A stretch of 49,646 nt of DNA from Chloroflexota bacterium (GTDB taxonomy: Bacteria > Chloroflexota > Anaerolineae > SpSt-313): NCBI GenBank assembly GCA_029553955.1, contig JAKPJZ010000239.1, forward strand, positions 1 through 49,646. Direction: 5' to 3'. Numbering within the stretch: the stretch's first letter is position 1; each line of letters starts with the position of its first letter. The position numbers and the translations under genes are program-made. Below the pieces are notes generated by a model. The model saw only the letters and a list, made by a program, of their open reading frames with translations, was not told the origin of the DNA and ran no database searches. Below, piece by piece: positions 39,650-49,355 of the stretch.

Positions 39650-41596
39650 CTACGCGCCGGTAAGGCAGAGCTCCAGCACCGTGGCCGAGTGCGCCGGGAA
39701 GGTGTAGCTGAAGCGGCCGGCGGCCTGGAAGCCAGGCAACGCTCGCAGCGTGACGACGTTGGGCCTGGCGGCCGAGTTGCCGCTGAGCGCGCTGGGGCCG
39801 TTGAGCTGATAGGCCTGCCCCTGCGCCGCGACGGCCGCGCCCTCGACCTCGATCTGCACCTCGGCCGGCTCATGTGAGTGGCGGTTGATGACTGCCAGGC
39901 AGAGGCGCGTCCCCGAATCATCCGCCGTGGCCTGCGCGTCGACGTAGCGCGCGTGGCGGCGCGCCGGCAGGAAAGCCGCGGCCGGCGCGGCAAAGGTGGG
40001 GCTTTCGACCTCGGTGGCGAGGCTCACCGGCCCGCTGTGCTCAGCGTACAGCCGGTTAGCCAGGTACACCGGGGTGACGAACAGCCCCTGCGGCGTGGTA
40101 TAGATGGCGCCCAAGACGTTGACGAGCTGCGCCAGGTTGGCCATGGCCACGAGGCCGCACTGCCGCTGCATGACGTGGTACATGCCGGCGGCATAGAGGC
40201 CGTCGCGCAGCAGGTGCGGCTTGCCCTCGCCGCAGTCATAGTGGGCGTGCACCCAGGCGTTCCACTCGTCGAGGGCCAGGCGCACGCGCCCGGCCAGCCC
40301 GCGCTGCGCCAGCGCCGCCTGCGCCTCCTGCAGCAGCTCCTCCACACGCTCGGGCCCGGCCACCACCGCGGGGTAGAGCGCCTCGTGGTTGGGCTGGTGG
40401 TCGGGCGGCAGCTCGCCCGGGCCGTAGCCGGGGGTATAGTGGTGCAGGCTCAGGTAGTCGAGCTCGCGGCCCACCATCTCGAGCACGGCGTCGTTCCAGC
40501 CGGGCGCTTCGTAGGGCTGGGCGCCCACGCCCACGAGCGCGATCGTCGGGTCCACAGCGCGCATGGCCGCAGCAAAGGCGCGGTAGCGGCGCGCGTACGT
40601 CCGCGCGTCGACGTGGCCGTGCTGCCAGTTGCCATAGGTCTCGTTGCCCACACCCCAGTAATGCACGCCATACGGCTCGGGGTGGCCGTGCTCGGCGCGC
40701 AGGCGGCCGTAGACGCTCTCCTCGGGGCCGTTGCAATACTCGACCCAGGCCGCGGCCTCTTCTGGCGTGCCCGAGCCCAGGTTGACGCACAGGTAGGGCG
40801 CGGCGCCCAGCTCGCGGCAGAGCGCCATGAACTCGCCCGTGCCCACGTCGTTGGGCTCCAGCGCGCCCCAGGCCACATCGGCGCGGGAGGGCCGGCCGTC
40901 GCGCGGGCCGATGCCGTCCTGCCAGTGATAGGCCGAGGCGAAATTGCCCCCCGGCCAGCGGATGAGCGGCGGCTGCAGCGCGCGCACCGCCTCGACGACA
41001 TCGCGCCGCCAGCCGGCCAGGTTGTCCTCGGGCATGAGCGACGCCGCGCCCAGCCACAGCGTGCCCGTGCCGCGGCAGGTGAGCGAGAGGCGGGCCGTCG
41101 CGTCGTCGACCGGCGCGGTGAGCGTGAGCTCGTGCCGTTGCCAACTGCCCTCGACGCAGCAGCGCTCCTCTACAACGTAGGGCCGGCCCGCTTTGTCCTC
41201 GAGGGCAAAGCGCACGGGGCCGCTGAGCTGCTCCTGGCGCAGTACAACGCGCAGGCGGTAGCTCTGCCCCCCGCGCAGCGCCAGCGGCCCTTGCGCCACG
41301 CCGTGCGGCCGGCCGTCGTCGTTGCGGACGGCAATCATCTGTGACTGATCGCCGCTGTAGAAGGTGGTGTTGTCATGGTCGTAGGTCACGCCCGGCCCCC
41401 CGCCCAGCGAGACCCACGGCGAGACGACGCCGAACTCGGCCAGGTCGGGGCCGTTGAACTTGCGGTTGGCCAGCATCTCGGCCCACAGGCCGCCGTAGAC
41501 GCAGCGGCCCATATGCTCGACAAAGTGGCCATAGATGGTGCGGTCAATGCGCCCGATGGCCTGCTGCGCGCGCACGCGGATCTGTGCCTGAATCAA
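39650..41596 (-). CDS. Alpha-L-arabinofuranosidase (GH51)
   Basis: The 648-residue enzyme removes arabinofuranosyl side groups from plant polysaccharides. GH51 features are GHFVEHMGRCVYGGLWAEML near the N-terminus, LIRWPGGNFASAYHWQDGIG, the acid/base Glu in WGVGNETYGNW and the nucleophile Glu in LALDEWNAWVH. A CBM-like insert (about residues 85-180) and a C-terminal beta domain complete it. No signal peptide is seen, so it is probably cytoplasmic. The TTG start at 41596 is a best guess, because the upstream frame is a repeat-like region. The neighbouring GH1-like gene on the same strand suggests a hydrolase pair. Confidence 0.88.
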   Translation of the reverse strand: MIQAQIRVRAQQAIGRIDRTIYGHFVEHMGRCVYGGLWAEMLANRKFNGPDLAEFGVVSPWVSLGGGPGVTYDHDNTTFYSGDQSQMIAVRNDDGRPHGVAQGPLALRGGQSYRLRVVLRQEQLSGPVRFALEDKAGRPYVVEERCCVEGSWQRHELTLTAPVDDATARLSLTCRGTGTLWLGAASLMPEDNLAGWRRDVVEAVRALQPPLIRWPGGNFASAYHWQDGIGPRDGRPSRADVAWGALEPNDVGTGEFMALCRELGAAPYLCVNLGSGTPEEAAAWVEYCNGPEESVYGRLRAEHGHPEPYGVHYWGVGNETYGNWQHGHVDARTYARRYRAFAAAMRAVDPTIALVGVGAQPYEAPGWNDAVLEMVGRELDYLSLHHYTPGYGPGELPPDHQPNHEALYPAVVAGPERVEELLQEAQAALAQRGLAGRVRLALDEWNAWVHAHYDCGEGKPHLLRDGLYAAGMYHVMQRQCGLVAMANLAQLVNVLGAIYTTPQGLFVTPVYLANRLYAEHSGPVSLATEVESPTFAAPAAAFLPARRHARYVDAQATADDSGTRLCLAVINRHSHEPAEVQIEVEGAAVAAQGQAYQLNGPSALSGNSAARPNVVTLRALPGFQAAGRFSYTFPAHSATVLELCLTGA

Positions 41597-41737
41597 GAGA
41601 ACCCCCGAGAAAAGCCGGCCCTGCCGGTGATGATGGGTGACATAAGAAGTAGACGAGATTATAGCAGGGTTCGGGGTCTGGCGCAAGGGAAGGAGGAGTC
41701 TGGGGGTTGTATACCACCATCCGCAACCGGGTTTGAC

Positions 41738-41860
41738 GCTCTGCACCCACCCGGTGCGAGCCCCTTCTGGGGGTTTGGCGGGCTGACGGGCGCTACTGGC
41801 CCGCCCCGCGGGGCGGGCCAGTAGCGCCCGTCAGCCCGCCAAACCCCCTACCCAAAGGAA
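41738..41860. mobile_element. Palindromic element 7 (loopless 80-bp palindrome)
   Basis: Arms 41769-41808 and 41809-41848 are perfect 40-bp complements without a loop. The left flank GCACCCACCCGGTGCGAGCC matches, inverted, the right flanks at 35154-35175 and 43224-43242. Its end coincides with the stop codon of the GH1-like gene (41848-41850). Outer limits are approximate. Confidence 0.85.
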
Positions 41861-43032
41861 TCTTGGCGGCCCCTTGGCGTCTTTGCGCCTTTGCGGTGAG
41901 CCCCGGCCTCGGTGTAGGGCCGCAGCCGGGCCTGGGCGGCGCGCAGCGCTTCAGCAGTCGGCTCATTGAGCACGCGGGCCAGGGTGCCATCGGGCTGGGG
42001 CACGAGGTCCCACAGGCCAAAAGGCACGCGCTTACACGTGTCCCAGTCGAGGCCGTTGATGACGGGGTAGAGGCAGATTCCTTCGAGCGGCAGGCCGCGC
42101 TCGAAGGCGAGCGCCGCCTGCTCGGCCACGTAGGCCAGCCACTCGGCGCGGCCGGCGCCCTCGCCGGTGGTCTCGGAGATGAAGAGCGGCCGGCCGTAGC
42201 GGGCATAGACATCGCCCAAGAGGTCGGCCAGGTGGCGCCAGCGCGGGTCGGCGCGGGTGAGGTTGGCGCCGTCGAGGTCGGCCTCGTTGTAAAAGTAAAA
42301 GTTGCCGCCCACCAGGTCGAGGTAGCGCACGTGCCCGCCCAGCTCCGGCTCCAGGCGGCCGGCCAACATGTCGAGCGGCGCGAACTGCTCCTCGTCCCTC
42401 TGCGCCGCCAGCGCCGTCAGGTCGGGCCGGGCGGCCGGCGCCACCAGGTGGATCAGCGCCTCGGTGTGCGCGATGCGCGCCTGCGGCTCCACCTCCCAGA
42501 TGGCCTCGATGCCGGCGATGGCCGCGCGCGCCAGGTTGCGACGCGCCTCGTGGATGCGGCCGGTGGCGTAGGGCTGGAAGTTGCCGGCCTCGGCCGCCTG
42601 GTAGGCCAGGAACGACATCTCGTTGATGGGGACGTAGGTGGGTGCCGCTTCGCCACGGTCTTGCAGGTACGCCGCCAGGGCGCGCGCAAAGCGGGCAAAG
42701 CGCTCGGGGAAGTGTGGGCTCAGGATGTGCAGACCGTCGGGGCAGCCATAGTGGCACACATCCCAAATGACGCGCACGCCCACGGTGGCGGCAGCGCGGC
42801 GCTGCGGCTCGAGGCTCGAAAAGTCATAGCGGCCTGGCCGGCGCTCGATGAGGTGCCAGCGCGCGCCGTCGCGCACCGTCTGCAGGCCGAGCGGCAGGAG
42901 CATGCGATAGTCGGCCTCGCACAGGCGGTCGTGCTGCAGGCACTCGGTCACATCGAGCCGCCCGTAGGGGCGCTGCACCTGGCTGGCACAGTCGAAGCCG
43001 GCCAGCCAGAAGCTGGGCAAGACTCGACCCAA
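41848..43032 (-). CDS. GH1-like glycoside hydrolase
   Basis: The product of about 394 residues has a GH1-type (beta/alpha)8 barrel. The acid/base region reads TYVPINEMSF and the nucleophile region LFISETTGEG rather than the classical NEP and ENG, so it belongs to a divergent branch whose substrate I cannot name. The start is uncertain: GTG at 43077, or TTG at 43032 with GGAGG ten bases upstream (chosen). The last 25 codons run through a CACCGCAAAGGCGCAAAG repeat (41866-41899) up to the edge of a palindromic element that provides the stop, so the native C-terminus is probably replaced. Confidence 0.75.
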   Translation of the reverse strand: MGRVLPSFWLAGFDCASQVQRPYGRLDVTECLQHDRLCEADYRMLLPLGLQTVRDGARWHLIERRPGRYDFSSLEPQRRAAATVGVRVIWDVCHYGCPDGLHILSPHFPERFARFARALAAYLQDRGEAAPTYVPINEMSFLAYQAAEAGNFQPYATGRIHEARRNLARAAIAGIEAIWEVEPQARIAHTEALIHLVAPAARPDLTALAAQRDEEQFAPLDMLAGRLEPELGGHVRYLDLVGGNFYFYNEADLDGANLTRADPRWRHLADLLGDVYARYGRPLFISETTGEGAGRAEWLAYVAEQAALAFERGLPLEGICLYPVINGLDWDTCKRVPFGLWDLVPQPDGTLARVLNEPTAEALRAAQARLRPYTEAGAHRKGAKTPRGRQDSFG

Positions 43033-43107
43033 GCGCGCCGTTCCTCCAGATGGCTTGCAGCCTGTCGAAGAGCACACTCGCAGTTGTCAATGCCTGGGCC
43101 ATGGCCG

Positions 43108-43260
43108 GGTATTCGGCTGCGCCACCGCCCGGCCCTAACCCAGGTGGGGTTTTGGAGGGTTATGTGGCGGGCTGGGCCGCCCCGTGGGGCGGCCCAGCCC
43201 GCCACATAACCCTCCAAAACCCCCTTAGGGGTCTGCACCGGGATAGTGCGCAGCGCGAGG
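43108..43260. mobile_element. Palindromic element 8 (38-bp arms)
   Basis: Arms 43146-43183 and 43186-43223 are perfect 38-bp complements separated by GT. The right flank (TAGGGGTCTGCACCGGGATA, then GCGCAGCGCGAGG) matches the 35154 and 41738 elements. It lies between the GH1-like gene start and the ABC ATPase stop; no other feature is seen in 43033-43377. Confidence 0.82.
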
Positions 43261-43377
43261 CTCGGTCGGCGGCGCTGGGCACTCCTCTCCGACAGCCTGC
43301 TTGTCTTGGGCCAGCCCGGCAAGATGGGTGCCAACGGCTGCGGCGGCGTGGCAGCCGCCTCTGCTGCGCTTCGATTC

Positions 43378-44484
43378 CTACACGCCGTTGGCCGCCTGCG
43401 GCAACAGGCAGACGCTGTCGTGGCGAAAGGAGATGGCCACCTGGGCGCCTTCGGCAAAGACGTGCCCCGACCAGGGCTCGTAATCGACCACGGTCAGCAT
43501 CTGGTCGCCTACCTCGACCTCGTACTCGACCTGCGAGCCCAGGTATGTGGCCTGGCGGACCTGGCCCTGCGGCAGCCCCTCGCGCGGCTCGCTGAGGCGC
43601 ACAGCCTCGGGCCGCAGCACCGCATAGACCTCGTTGCCCGCGCGCACACCTTCAGGGCAGGGCAGATGCAGCATCTGGCCGAGCACGCGCACCATGGCGC
43701 ACTCGGCCTGCACCGTCGCTGCACGCGACTCGACAAAGTTGGCGCGGCCGATAAAGTCGGCCACAAAGACCGAGGCAGGGCGCTGGTAGATTTCGGTCGG
43801 CGTGCCGACCTGCTCGACGCGCCCTTTGTTCATGACCACGATGCGGTCCGACAGGGTCATGGCTTCGGTCTGGTCGTGGGTGACGTAGACGCCCGTGATG
43901 CCCAGGCGCTGCTGCAGGTGTCGGATTTCGGTGCGCATCTGCACGCGCAGCTTGGCGTCGAGGTTCGAGAGGGGCTCGTCGAAGAGCAGCAGCTTGGGCT
44001 TGACCACCAAGGCGCGCGCCAACGCCACCCGCTGCTGCTGGCCGCCCGAGAGCTGGTGGGGCATACGCTGCTCCATGCCCACCAGGTTCATCAGGTGCAG
44101 CACCACGTCTACCGCATCCTTGATCTCGGCGGTTGAGCGCTTTTGCAGTTGCAGGCCATAGGCCACGTTCTCGAAGACCGAGAGGTGCGGGAAGAGGGCG
44201 TAGGATTGAAAGACCATGCCCGTCTCGCGCTTGTTGGGCGGCACCTGGCTGATGTCGCGCCCGTCGAGCAGGATGCGCCCGCTCGTCGGGAACTCGAAAC
44301 CGGCGATGATGCGCAGGGTCGTGGTCTTGCCGCAGCCGGAAGGGCCGAGCAGGGTGATCAGCTCGCCGCGGGCAATCGACAGCGACACGCCATCGACAGC
44401 GCGCACCGGCGTGCGCGCCTTTTCGTCAAAGACCTTGGTCAGCGACTCCAACACCAGGCTGGCGTCGGGTATCCCCTCAGTCAT
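43378..44484 (-). CDS. ABC transporter ATP-binding protein (PotA/FbpC-like)
   Basis: The 368-residue ATPase powers the adjacent permease. Walker A is [10 protein letters not shown] (47-56), Q-loop [10 protein letters not shown], signature [15 protein letters not shown] (about 146-160), Walker [13 protein letters not shown] and the switch His in [12 protein letters not shown]-terminal TOBE/OB-like regulatory domain (about 285-360) is present, as in iron(III), putrescine and sulfate importers. GGAG lies seven bases before the ATG at 44484; a GTG two codons earlier is possible. It is the last gene of a minus-strand run SBP-permease-ATPase. Confidence 0.93.
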   Translation of the reverse strand: MTEGIPDASLVLESLTKVFDEKARTPVRAVDGVSLSIARGELITLLGPSGCGKTTTLRIIAGFEFPTSGRILLDGRDISQVPPNKRETGMVFQSYALFPHLSVFENVAYGLQLQKRSTAEIKDAVDVVLHLMNLVGMEQRMPHQLSGGQQQRVALARALVVKPKLLLFDEPLSNLDAKLRVQMRTEIRHLQQRLGITGVYVTHDQTEAMTLSDRIVVMNKGRVEQVGTPTEIYQRPASVFVADFIGRANFVESRAATVQAECAMVRVLGQMLHLPCPEGVRAGNEVYAVLRPEAVRLSEPREGLPQGQVRQATYLGSQVEYEVEVGDQMLTVVDYEPWSGHVFAEGAQVAISFRHDSVCLLPQAANGV

Positions 44485-44621
44485 CTTCACTCTCCATATC
44501 GAGCAATCAGGCCGCCGGCATTCGGACGGGGAACGATGCCAAGAATTTCACGAATTGGCAGCGTGCTCGGGCGGATCTCCGTTCGTGGGAATTCGCGCCA
44601 TTCGTCGCCAATCCCCCGTTC

Positions 44622-46334
44622 TTAGCCGCGGGCTTCGAGGGCGCGCTCGGCGCCGGTGGTCGAGCCGACGACGGCGTACAGGATGCCGATGGCCCCCAGC
44701 ACGATGGCGATCAGGATCACACAGTAGGCAAAGGCGTTGCCAAAGCGCCCGGCGTCGACTTCGTTCAGTATCTGGGCGGTCATGATGCGCGTGTTGGGTG
44801 TGGTCAAAAAGATGATCGCCGAGAGCGACGTCATCGAGCGGGCAAAGGAGTAGATCAGCCCCGAGAGCAGCGCCGGCCGGGTGAGCGGCAGGGTGACCCG
44901 CCGGAAGGTCGTGGCGCTATCGGCGCCCAGGTTGGTCGATGCCTCTTCGATGGCGGGGTCGATCTGCTGCAGCGCCGCCGTGCCCGAGCGCACCGCCGCG
45001 GGCACGCTGCGCACGACGTAGGCGATGATGATGGCCAGCGCGCCGCCCAAGAGCCCCGCGCCGCCGGTGAGCTTGGGCAACAGAGTCAGCCCGCCCACGG
45101 TGATGGGCCGGTTGAAGGCCAGCAGGTAGCCGATGCCCAGCACCGTGCCCGGCACGGCAATGCCCAGCATGGCGCCAAAGTCGAGCGCGCTCTTGCCGGT
45201 GAACTGCTTGCGCACCACCAAGAAGGCGATGAGCATGCCCAGGAGCCCGGAAATCGGCGTAGCCAGGGCCGAGAGCGCGGTCGTATCGGTCATGGCCTTG
45301 GAGCCATAGCCAAAGGTGACAAAGTTGAAATGCTCGAGGGTGAGCGTGTTGTTGATGCCCAGGAGCTGGGTAAACGCGCCCACGACCACCGTGCCGTAGA
45401 TGAGCAGGATGAGCAGCGAGCAGGCCATCGTCACGGCAAAGAGCCCCCATCTGGCCACGGGGGCCGTGATCCGCTGCGGGCGGCCACTGGGCCGGCCGGT
45501 GACCGAGACTACCGAGCGCCGGCCCACCCAATAGCGCTGCACGACAAAGACGGCGAGCGACGGCACGAGCAGGATGACCGAGAGCACCGCGCCAGCCACC
45601 ACGTCGTACTCGCCGGTAATGGCCATGTAGATGCGCGAGGCCAGCACCGTAAAGTCGCCGCCTAGCACCAGGGGGTTGGCCAGGTCGGCGATGGCCTCGA
45701 CGAAGAGCAGCAGGAACGAGCCGGCGATGCCCGGCACGAGCATGGGCAGGGTGATGGTGCGGAAGACGTGCCACTTGCCGGCGCCCAGGTTGATGGCGGC
45801 CTCGTCAATGGCCGGGTCGAGGGCGCGCAGCATGCCGGCCAGGTTCAGGTAGGCGACGGTAAAGAACGAGAGCGAGAGCACGAACAGCAGGCCGTTCAGG
45901 CCATAGATGTTGTACTGCAGGCCCAGCAGGCGGTAGCTGATGATGCCACTGCGGCCAAAGAGGGTGATAGCGGCGGTGGCCACGGCAAAGGGTGGCGAGA
46001 CGATGGGCACCAGCGCCATCAGATGCATGAAGCGCTTGCAGGGCACGTCGAGCCGCACCTGCACAAAGGCAAAGAGAAACCCCAGCGCCGTGCCCAGCGC
46101 GGCCACGCCGAGGCCCAGGATGACGGTGTTGAGCATGATGCGCTGATAGACCCGCTTGGTGACGAGCTTGGCGAAGAGCGGCGTCGCCTCGGCGGTCAGA
46201 CTGGCGCCGACCATGCGCAGCACCGGCCACACGACCGCCACAGCGACGAACAGCACGGCCACCAGCAGCCCCAAGAGGAGCGTCGGGTCCTGCACGATGC
46301 GCCGGAACTCGTGGGCGCGGCGTCCCATCGACAT
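44622..46334 (-). CDS. ABC transporter permease, fused double domain (iron-type)
   Basis: The 570-residue protein has about twelve helices arranged as two fused permease domains, the FbpB/AfuB layout for iron(III) uptake. Each half has the EAA-type loop that contacts the ATPase: DEAAINLGAGKWHVFRTITL in the first and EEASTNLGADSATTFRRVTL in the second. It should import the ligand delivered by the lipoprotein upstream. CAGGAG precedes the ATG at 46334. A 14-bp hairpin separates it from the binding-protein gene. Confidence 0.92.
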   Translation of the reverse strand: MSMGRRAHEFRRIVQDPTLLLGLLVAVLFVAVAVVWPVLRMVGASLTAEATPLFAKLVTKRVYQRIMLNTVILGLGVAALGTALGFLFAFVQVRLDVPCKRFMHLMALVPIVSPPFAVATAAITLFGRSGIISYRLLGLQYNIYGLNGLLFVLSLSFFTVAYLNLAGMLRALDPAIDEAAINLGAGKWHVFRTITLPMLVPGIAGSFLLLFVEAIADLANPLVLGGDFTVLASRIYMAITGEYDVVAGAVLSVILLVPSLAVFVVQRYWVGRRSVVSVTGRPSGRPQRITAPVARWGLFAVTMACSLLILLIYGTVVVGAFTQLLGINNTLTLEHFNFVTFGYGSKAMTDTTALSALATPISGLLGMLIAFLVVRKQFTGKSALDFGAMLGIAVPGTVLGIGYLLAFNRPITVGGLTLLPKLTGGAGLLGGALAIIIAYVVRSVPAAVRSGTAALQQIDPAIEEASTNLGADSATTFRRVTLPLTRPALLSGLIYSFARSMTSLSAIIFLTTPNTRIMTAQILNEVDAGRFGNAFAYCVILIAIVLGAIGILYAVVGSTTGAERALEARG

Positions 46335-46357
46335 GGTGATCTCCTGAACGAGGGTGC

Positions 46358-46393
46358 CTGGGTCCCGGCCGCGTGAGCACGGCCGGGACCCAG
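46358..46393 (-). promoter_or_regulatory. Intercistronic hairpin between binding-protein and permease genes
   Basis: Perfect 14-bp arms (46358-46371, 46380-46393) and an 8-nt loop lie 11 bases after the binding-protein stop. No T-run follows, so it is more likely an mRNA-stabilising or partial-termination hairpin that keeps binding-protein levels above permease levels. Confidence 0.65.
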
Positions 46394-46404
46394 CGGCGGA
46401 TCGG

Positions 46405-47487
46405 CTATTGCTTGGGTGCGGGGGCAATCTCGCTGTCAAAGCGCTCGGCCAGGCCGCTCTTCTGCTCGCCCGACTTGATAAAGTCATACTCCACGGTCTT
46501 GACCTCCGAGAGCTTGACCGACTTGGCCGAGACCGAGGCGTCGGGGTTGGTGGGCAGTTGGTAACTCTTGACGGTGGGCGGGATCTCTTGTGCCTTGGAC
46601 GTCAGCGCCCAGTCGACGTACATCTTGGCGGCTTCCTGCTCGGGGCCGCCCTTGATGATGGCTACGCCGCCGATCTCATAGCCGGTGCCCTCGCTGGGGA
46701 AGGAGACGACCAGCGAGTTCATCCCTTCCTCGTTGAACTTGACGCAGTCGTGGGAGAAAATGACGGCCGTCGCCACTTCGCCGCGGCCGGCCATCTGCCC
46801 GGGCGCCGAGCCCGACTTGGTGTATTGCAGGATGTTGTTGTGCAGGTTCCTAAAATAGGCAAAGCCCTTGTCGACATCGCCGCCGTTCAGGGTGATCTGC
46901 GTCCAGAGGGCGGTGTAGGCCGTGCCCGACGAGGCAGGGTGAGCCATCGACACCTGGCCTTTGAGCTTGGGGTTCAGCAGGTCGGCCCACGACGTGGGCG
47001 TCGCGACGCCCAGACGGGCCAGGACGTCTTTGTTGGAGCAGAACCCCAGGGCGCCGACGTAGACGCCGTTCCAATGGCCGTTGGCGTCTTTGTAGCTGGC
47101 GGGGATCTTGGCCGCACTGGGCGAATCGTAGGCGACGAGCAGGCCTTCGTTGGTGGCGGCGATGTAGCCGTCGGCCGGGCCGCCGTGCCAGATGGAGAAC
47201 TCGGGGCTATCCTTGGTGGCGCGGATGCGGGCCAGCGCCTCGCCCGATGACATGCGGACGAAGGAGGTCTTGACGCCGGTCTCGGCCTCGAAGGCCTTGG
47301 TCATGGCCTGGCACCAATCCTCCTGGGCGCCGCACAGAACGGTGAGCTTTTCGGGTTTGGGCGCGGGTTTGGTCGACTCGGCCGGCGCCTGAGGGGGCGG
47401 CACCGGCGTGGCGGCGGCCGGCTGGCAGGCGATCAGTGCGAACGCCAGGGCCAGCAGAGCCATCACGGTGAGTGTGCGACGGTTCAT
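46405..47487 (-). CDS. ABC transporter substrate-binding lipoprotein (iron(III)-like)
   Basis: The 360-residue binding protein has a lipoprotein signal (MNRRTLTVMALLALAFALIA, Cys21) and a Pro-rich linker to about residue 40. The mature part resembles the AfuA/FbpA class: LTVLCGAQEDWCQAMTKAFE, the lobe sequence SFVRMSSGEALARI and GDVDKGFAYFRNL. The ligand could be ferric iron, but related proteins bind phosphonates or thiamine. AAAGGAGGAG precedes the ATG at 47487. It lies directly after a two-component system on the same strand, a common arrangement for nutrient sensing. Confidence 0.88.
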   Translation of the reverse strand: MNRRTLTVMALLALAFALIACQPAAATPVPPPQAPAESTKPAPKPEKLTVLCGAQEDWCQAMTKAFEAETGVKTSFVRMSSGEALARIRATKDSPEFSIWHGGPADGYIAATNEGLLVAYDSPSAAKIPASYKDANGHWNGVYVGALGFCSNKDVLARLGVATPTSWADLLNPKLKGQVSMAHPASSGTAYTALWTQITLNGGDVDKGFAYFRNLHNNILQYTKSGSAPGQMAGRGEVATAVIFSHDCVKFNEEGMNSLVVSFPSEGTGYEIGGVAIIKGGPEQEAAKMYVDWALTSKAQEIPPTVKSYQLPTNPDASVSAKSVKLSEVKTVEYDFIKSGEQKSGLAERFDSEIAPAPKQ

Positions 47488-47602
47488 GTTGCTCCTCCTT
47501 TGGAAGCCATGCGAACGCGCCTCTCGGCAGAGCGAGGTGCCCACCTACACAGGGGTCCTCTGTACAATAGCACGAAAGGCGCGCGGAATGGTCACGCGGC
47601 GG

Positions 47603-48322
47603 TCACAGGGGTGTGGCCGTTTGGTCACCGCTTTCCTCGGGGCTGGGCATGGTGTAGCCAACGCTGCGCACGTTCAGGATCAGCCGGGGGTCGTTGGGGT
47701 CACGCTCGACCTTCTGGCGCAGGCGGTAGATAGCCGTCTTGACCATCTCTTTGCCGCCCTCCCAGTTCTCCAGCCCCCAGGCGTGCTTGAGCAGGGCCTG
47801 CCAGGAGACGGCGCGCCCGGCGTTGGCCGCCAGGCACGAGAGGAGACGGAACTCGGTAGCGGTCAGCTCGAGCGGGGCGCCGGCCAGGGTGGCCTGGTAG
47901 CGCAGGCCGTCGACGCGCAGCGCGCCCACCTCCACGATGGCCTGCGCCTTGCCCACACCGCTGCGGCGCAACACCGCCTGGATGCGCAGCACCAGTTCGC
48001 GCGGCCGGAAGGGCTTGGTGATATAGTCGTCGGCGCCCAGCTCGAGGCCGCGGATAATGTCCTCCTCCTCTCTCTTGGCGGTCAGGAGGATCACCGGGAT
48101 CGTCGTCGACTCGCGCACCCGCCGGCAAATCTCCAGCCCGTCGACGCGCGGCAGCATCACGTCGAGCAAGAGCAGGTCGGGCAGCTCGGCAACCACCTTG
48201 TCGAGCGCTTGCTGGCCATCGTACGCAGTGAGCACGGCCCAGCCCTCGCTCTCCAGGGCAAACGCCAGGATGCCCATCATCTGTGGCTCGTCTTCTGCAA
48301 TCAGGATGCGTGCCTTGTCCAC
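47603..48322 (-). CDS. OmpR/PhoB-type response regulator
   Basis: The 239-residue regulator has a receiver domain with Glu10-Asp11, phospho-acceptor Asp54 (LLLLDVMLPR) and a conserved Lys in YITKPF, and a C-terminal winged helix (about 130-225) including GAPLELTATEFRLLSCLA and the YRLRQKVE recognition region. The GTG start at 48322 follows GGAGGTCTCTT. It is coupled to the histidine kinase gene immediately upstream and probably controls the ABC importer downstream. Confidence 0.92.
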   Translation of the reverse strand: MDKARILIAEDEPQMMGILAFALESEGWAVLTAYDGQQALDKVVAELPDLLLLDVMLPRVDGLEICRRVRESTTIPVILLTAKREEEDIIRGLELGADDYITKPFRPRELVLRIQAVLRRSGVGKAQAIVEVGALRVDGLRYQATLAGAPLELTATEFRLLSCLAANAGRAVSWQALLKHAWGLENWEGGKEMVKTAIYRLRQKVERDPNDPRLILNVRSVGYTMPSPEESGDQTATPL

Positions 48323-48365
48323 AAGAGACCTCCTGGAACTGGGGGGACTGAAGGGAATGGTGCCC

Positions 48366-49355
48366 TCAGTCTCCCAGTTCCTTCAGTTCCCGCTCAGCGC
48401 CCTCTTCGGCCGTGAGCCGGGGCAGGGTAAAGAGGAAGGTCGTGCCCCGGCCCAGGTTGGTGTCGACCATGATGCGCCCGCCGTGCAGCTCGACGATCTG
48501 CTTGACGATCAGGAGCCCCAGGCCGGTGCCGTCGCCGAGTGGGCGGCTCGACGAAAAGCGCTGGAAGAGCCGGCGCCGCTCCTCGGCCGACATGCCCGCG
48601 CCGTCGTCGGTCACGGCGACGACCACCGTGTGGCCGTTGTCGGAGATATTGACATAGATGTGGCCGCCGGGCGAGGTATAGCGACTGGCGTTATGCAACA
48701 GGTTCGTCAGCGCCTGCTGGATAAGGCGCGGGTCGGCCTGGATGCGCGGCATCACCTGCGGGCAATCGAGCACCATGATCTGGCCCTGGCGCTCCAACAA
48801 CGGGCGCAGGCCGCGGGCGAGCTGGCGCACCAGGCCACACAGGTCCACCGGCTGCAGGTTGACCTTGAACAGCCCGGCCTCGATGCGCGCCTGGGTCAAC
48901 AGGTCCTCGGCCAGGCCGATCGTGCGCTCACAATTCTGGCTGATCGTCTCGAGAAAGGTGGCCTGTTGGGGCGTGAGGGGGCCGGGCTTGCCCTCCAGCA
49001 GGAGGTCGGCCGCGGCTTTGATCATGGCCAGGGGCGTGCGCACCTCGTGTGAGAGGACGGAGACGCGCTCGGCCCGCGCCTCGGCGATGGCCCGCAGGCG
49101 GGCAATCTCGGCGCGGCTGCCAGCCTCGCGCCGCGGCAGCCACGCCAGCAGGGCCGCGCTCCAGGCAAAGGCAAGCGCCTGCAACGGCAGCCCGGCGCGC
49201 CCCTGCCCCAACGCCGCCAGCGCCGCCCCCACCGCCCAAGCCGCGACGAGCGCCAGGGCCAGCCAACGCGTGCGTCGCTGCAGCTCGCTCCTGCAGAGCA
49301 GCCCGCCGAGCGCCAGGGCCAACACACCAACCGCCGCCACCAAGAGCCAGTCCAC
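48366..49355 (-). CDS. Membrane sensor histidine kinase
   Basis: The 329-residue kinase opens with about three short membrane helices (residues 3-75) and no large periplasmic domain, so it probably senses within or near the membrane. The HisKA region holds phospho-acceptor His103 in VLSHEVRTPLAMIK; the HATPase domain contains LTNLLHNASRYTSPG, VTDDGAGMS, LGDGTGLGL and RGTTFLFTLPRL. The GTG start at 49355 follows GGGGGTC; the gene probably begins the transcript that continues into the response regulator, 43 bases later, and possibly into the importer. Confidence 0.9.
   Translation of the reverse strand: MDWLLVAAVGVLALALGGLLCRSELQRRTRWLALALVAAWAVGAALAALGQGRAGLPLQALAFAWSAALLAWLPRREAGSRAEIARLRAIAEARAERVSVLSHEVRTPLAMIKAAADLLLEGKPGPLTPQQATFLETISQNCERTIGLAEDLLTQARIEAGLFKVNLQPVDLCGLVRQLARGLRPLLERQGQIMVLDCPQVMPRIQADPRLIQQALTNLLHNASRYTSPGGHIYVNISDNGHTVVVAVTDDGAGMSAEERRRLFQRFSSSRPLGDGTGLGLLIVKQIVELHGGRIMVDTNLGRGTTFLFTLPRLTAEEGAERELKELGD

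Noticed and set aside
39878..41344. Plus-strand open frame of 488 codons opposite the GH51 gene
   Set aside because: Shadow of a gene with both catalytic glutamates; no ribosome site or motif.
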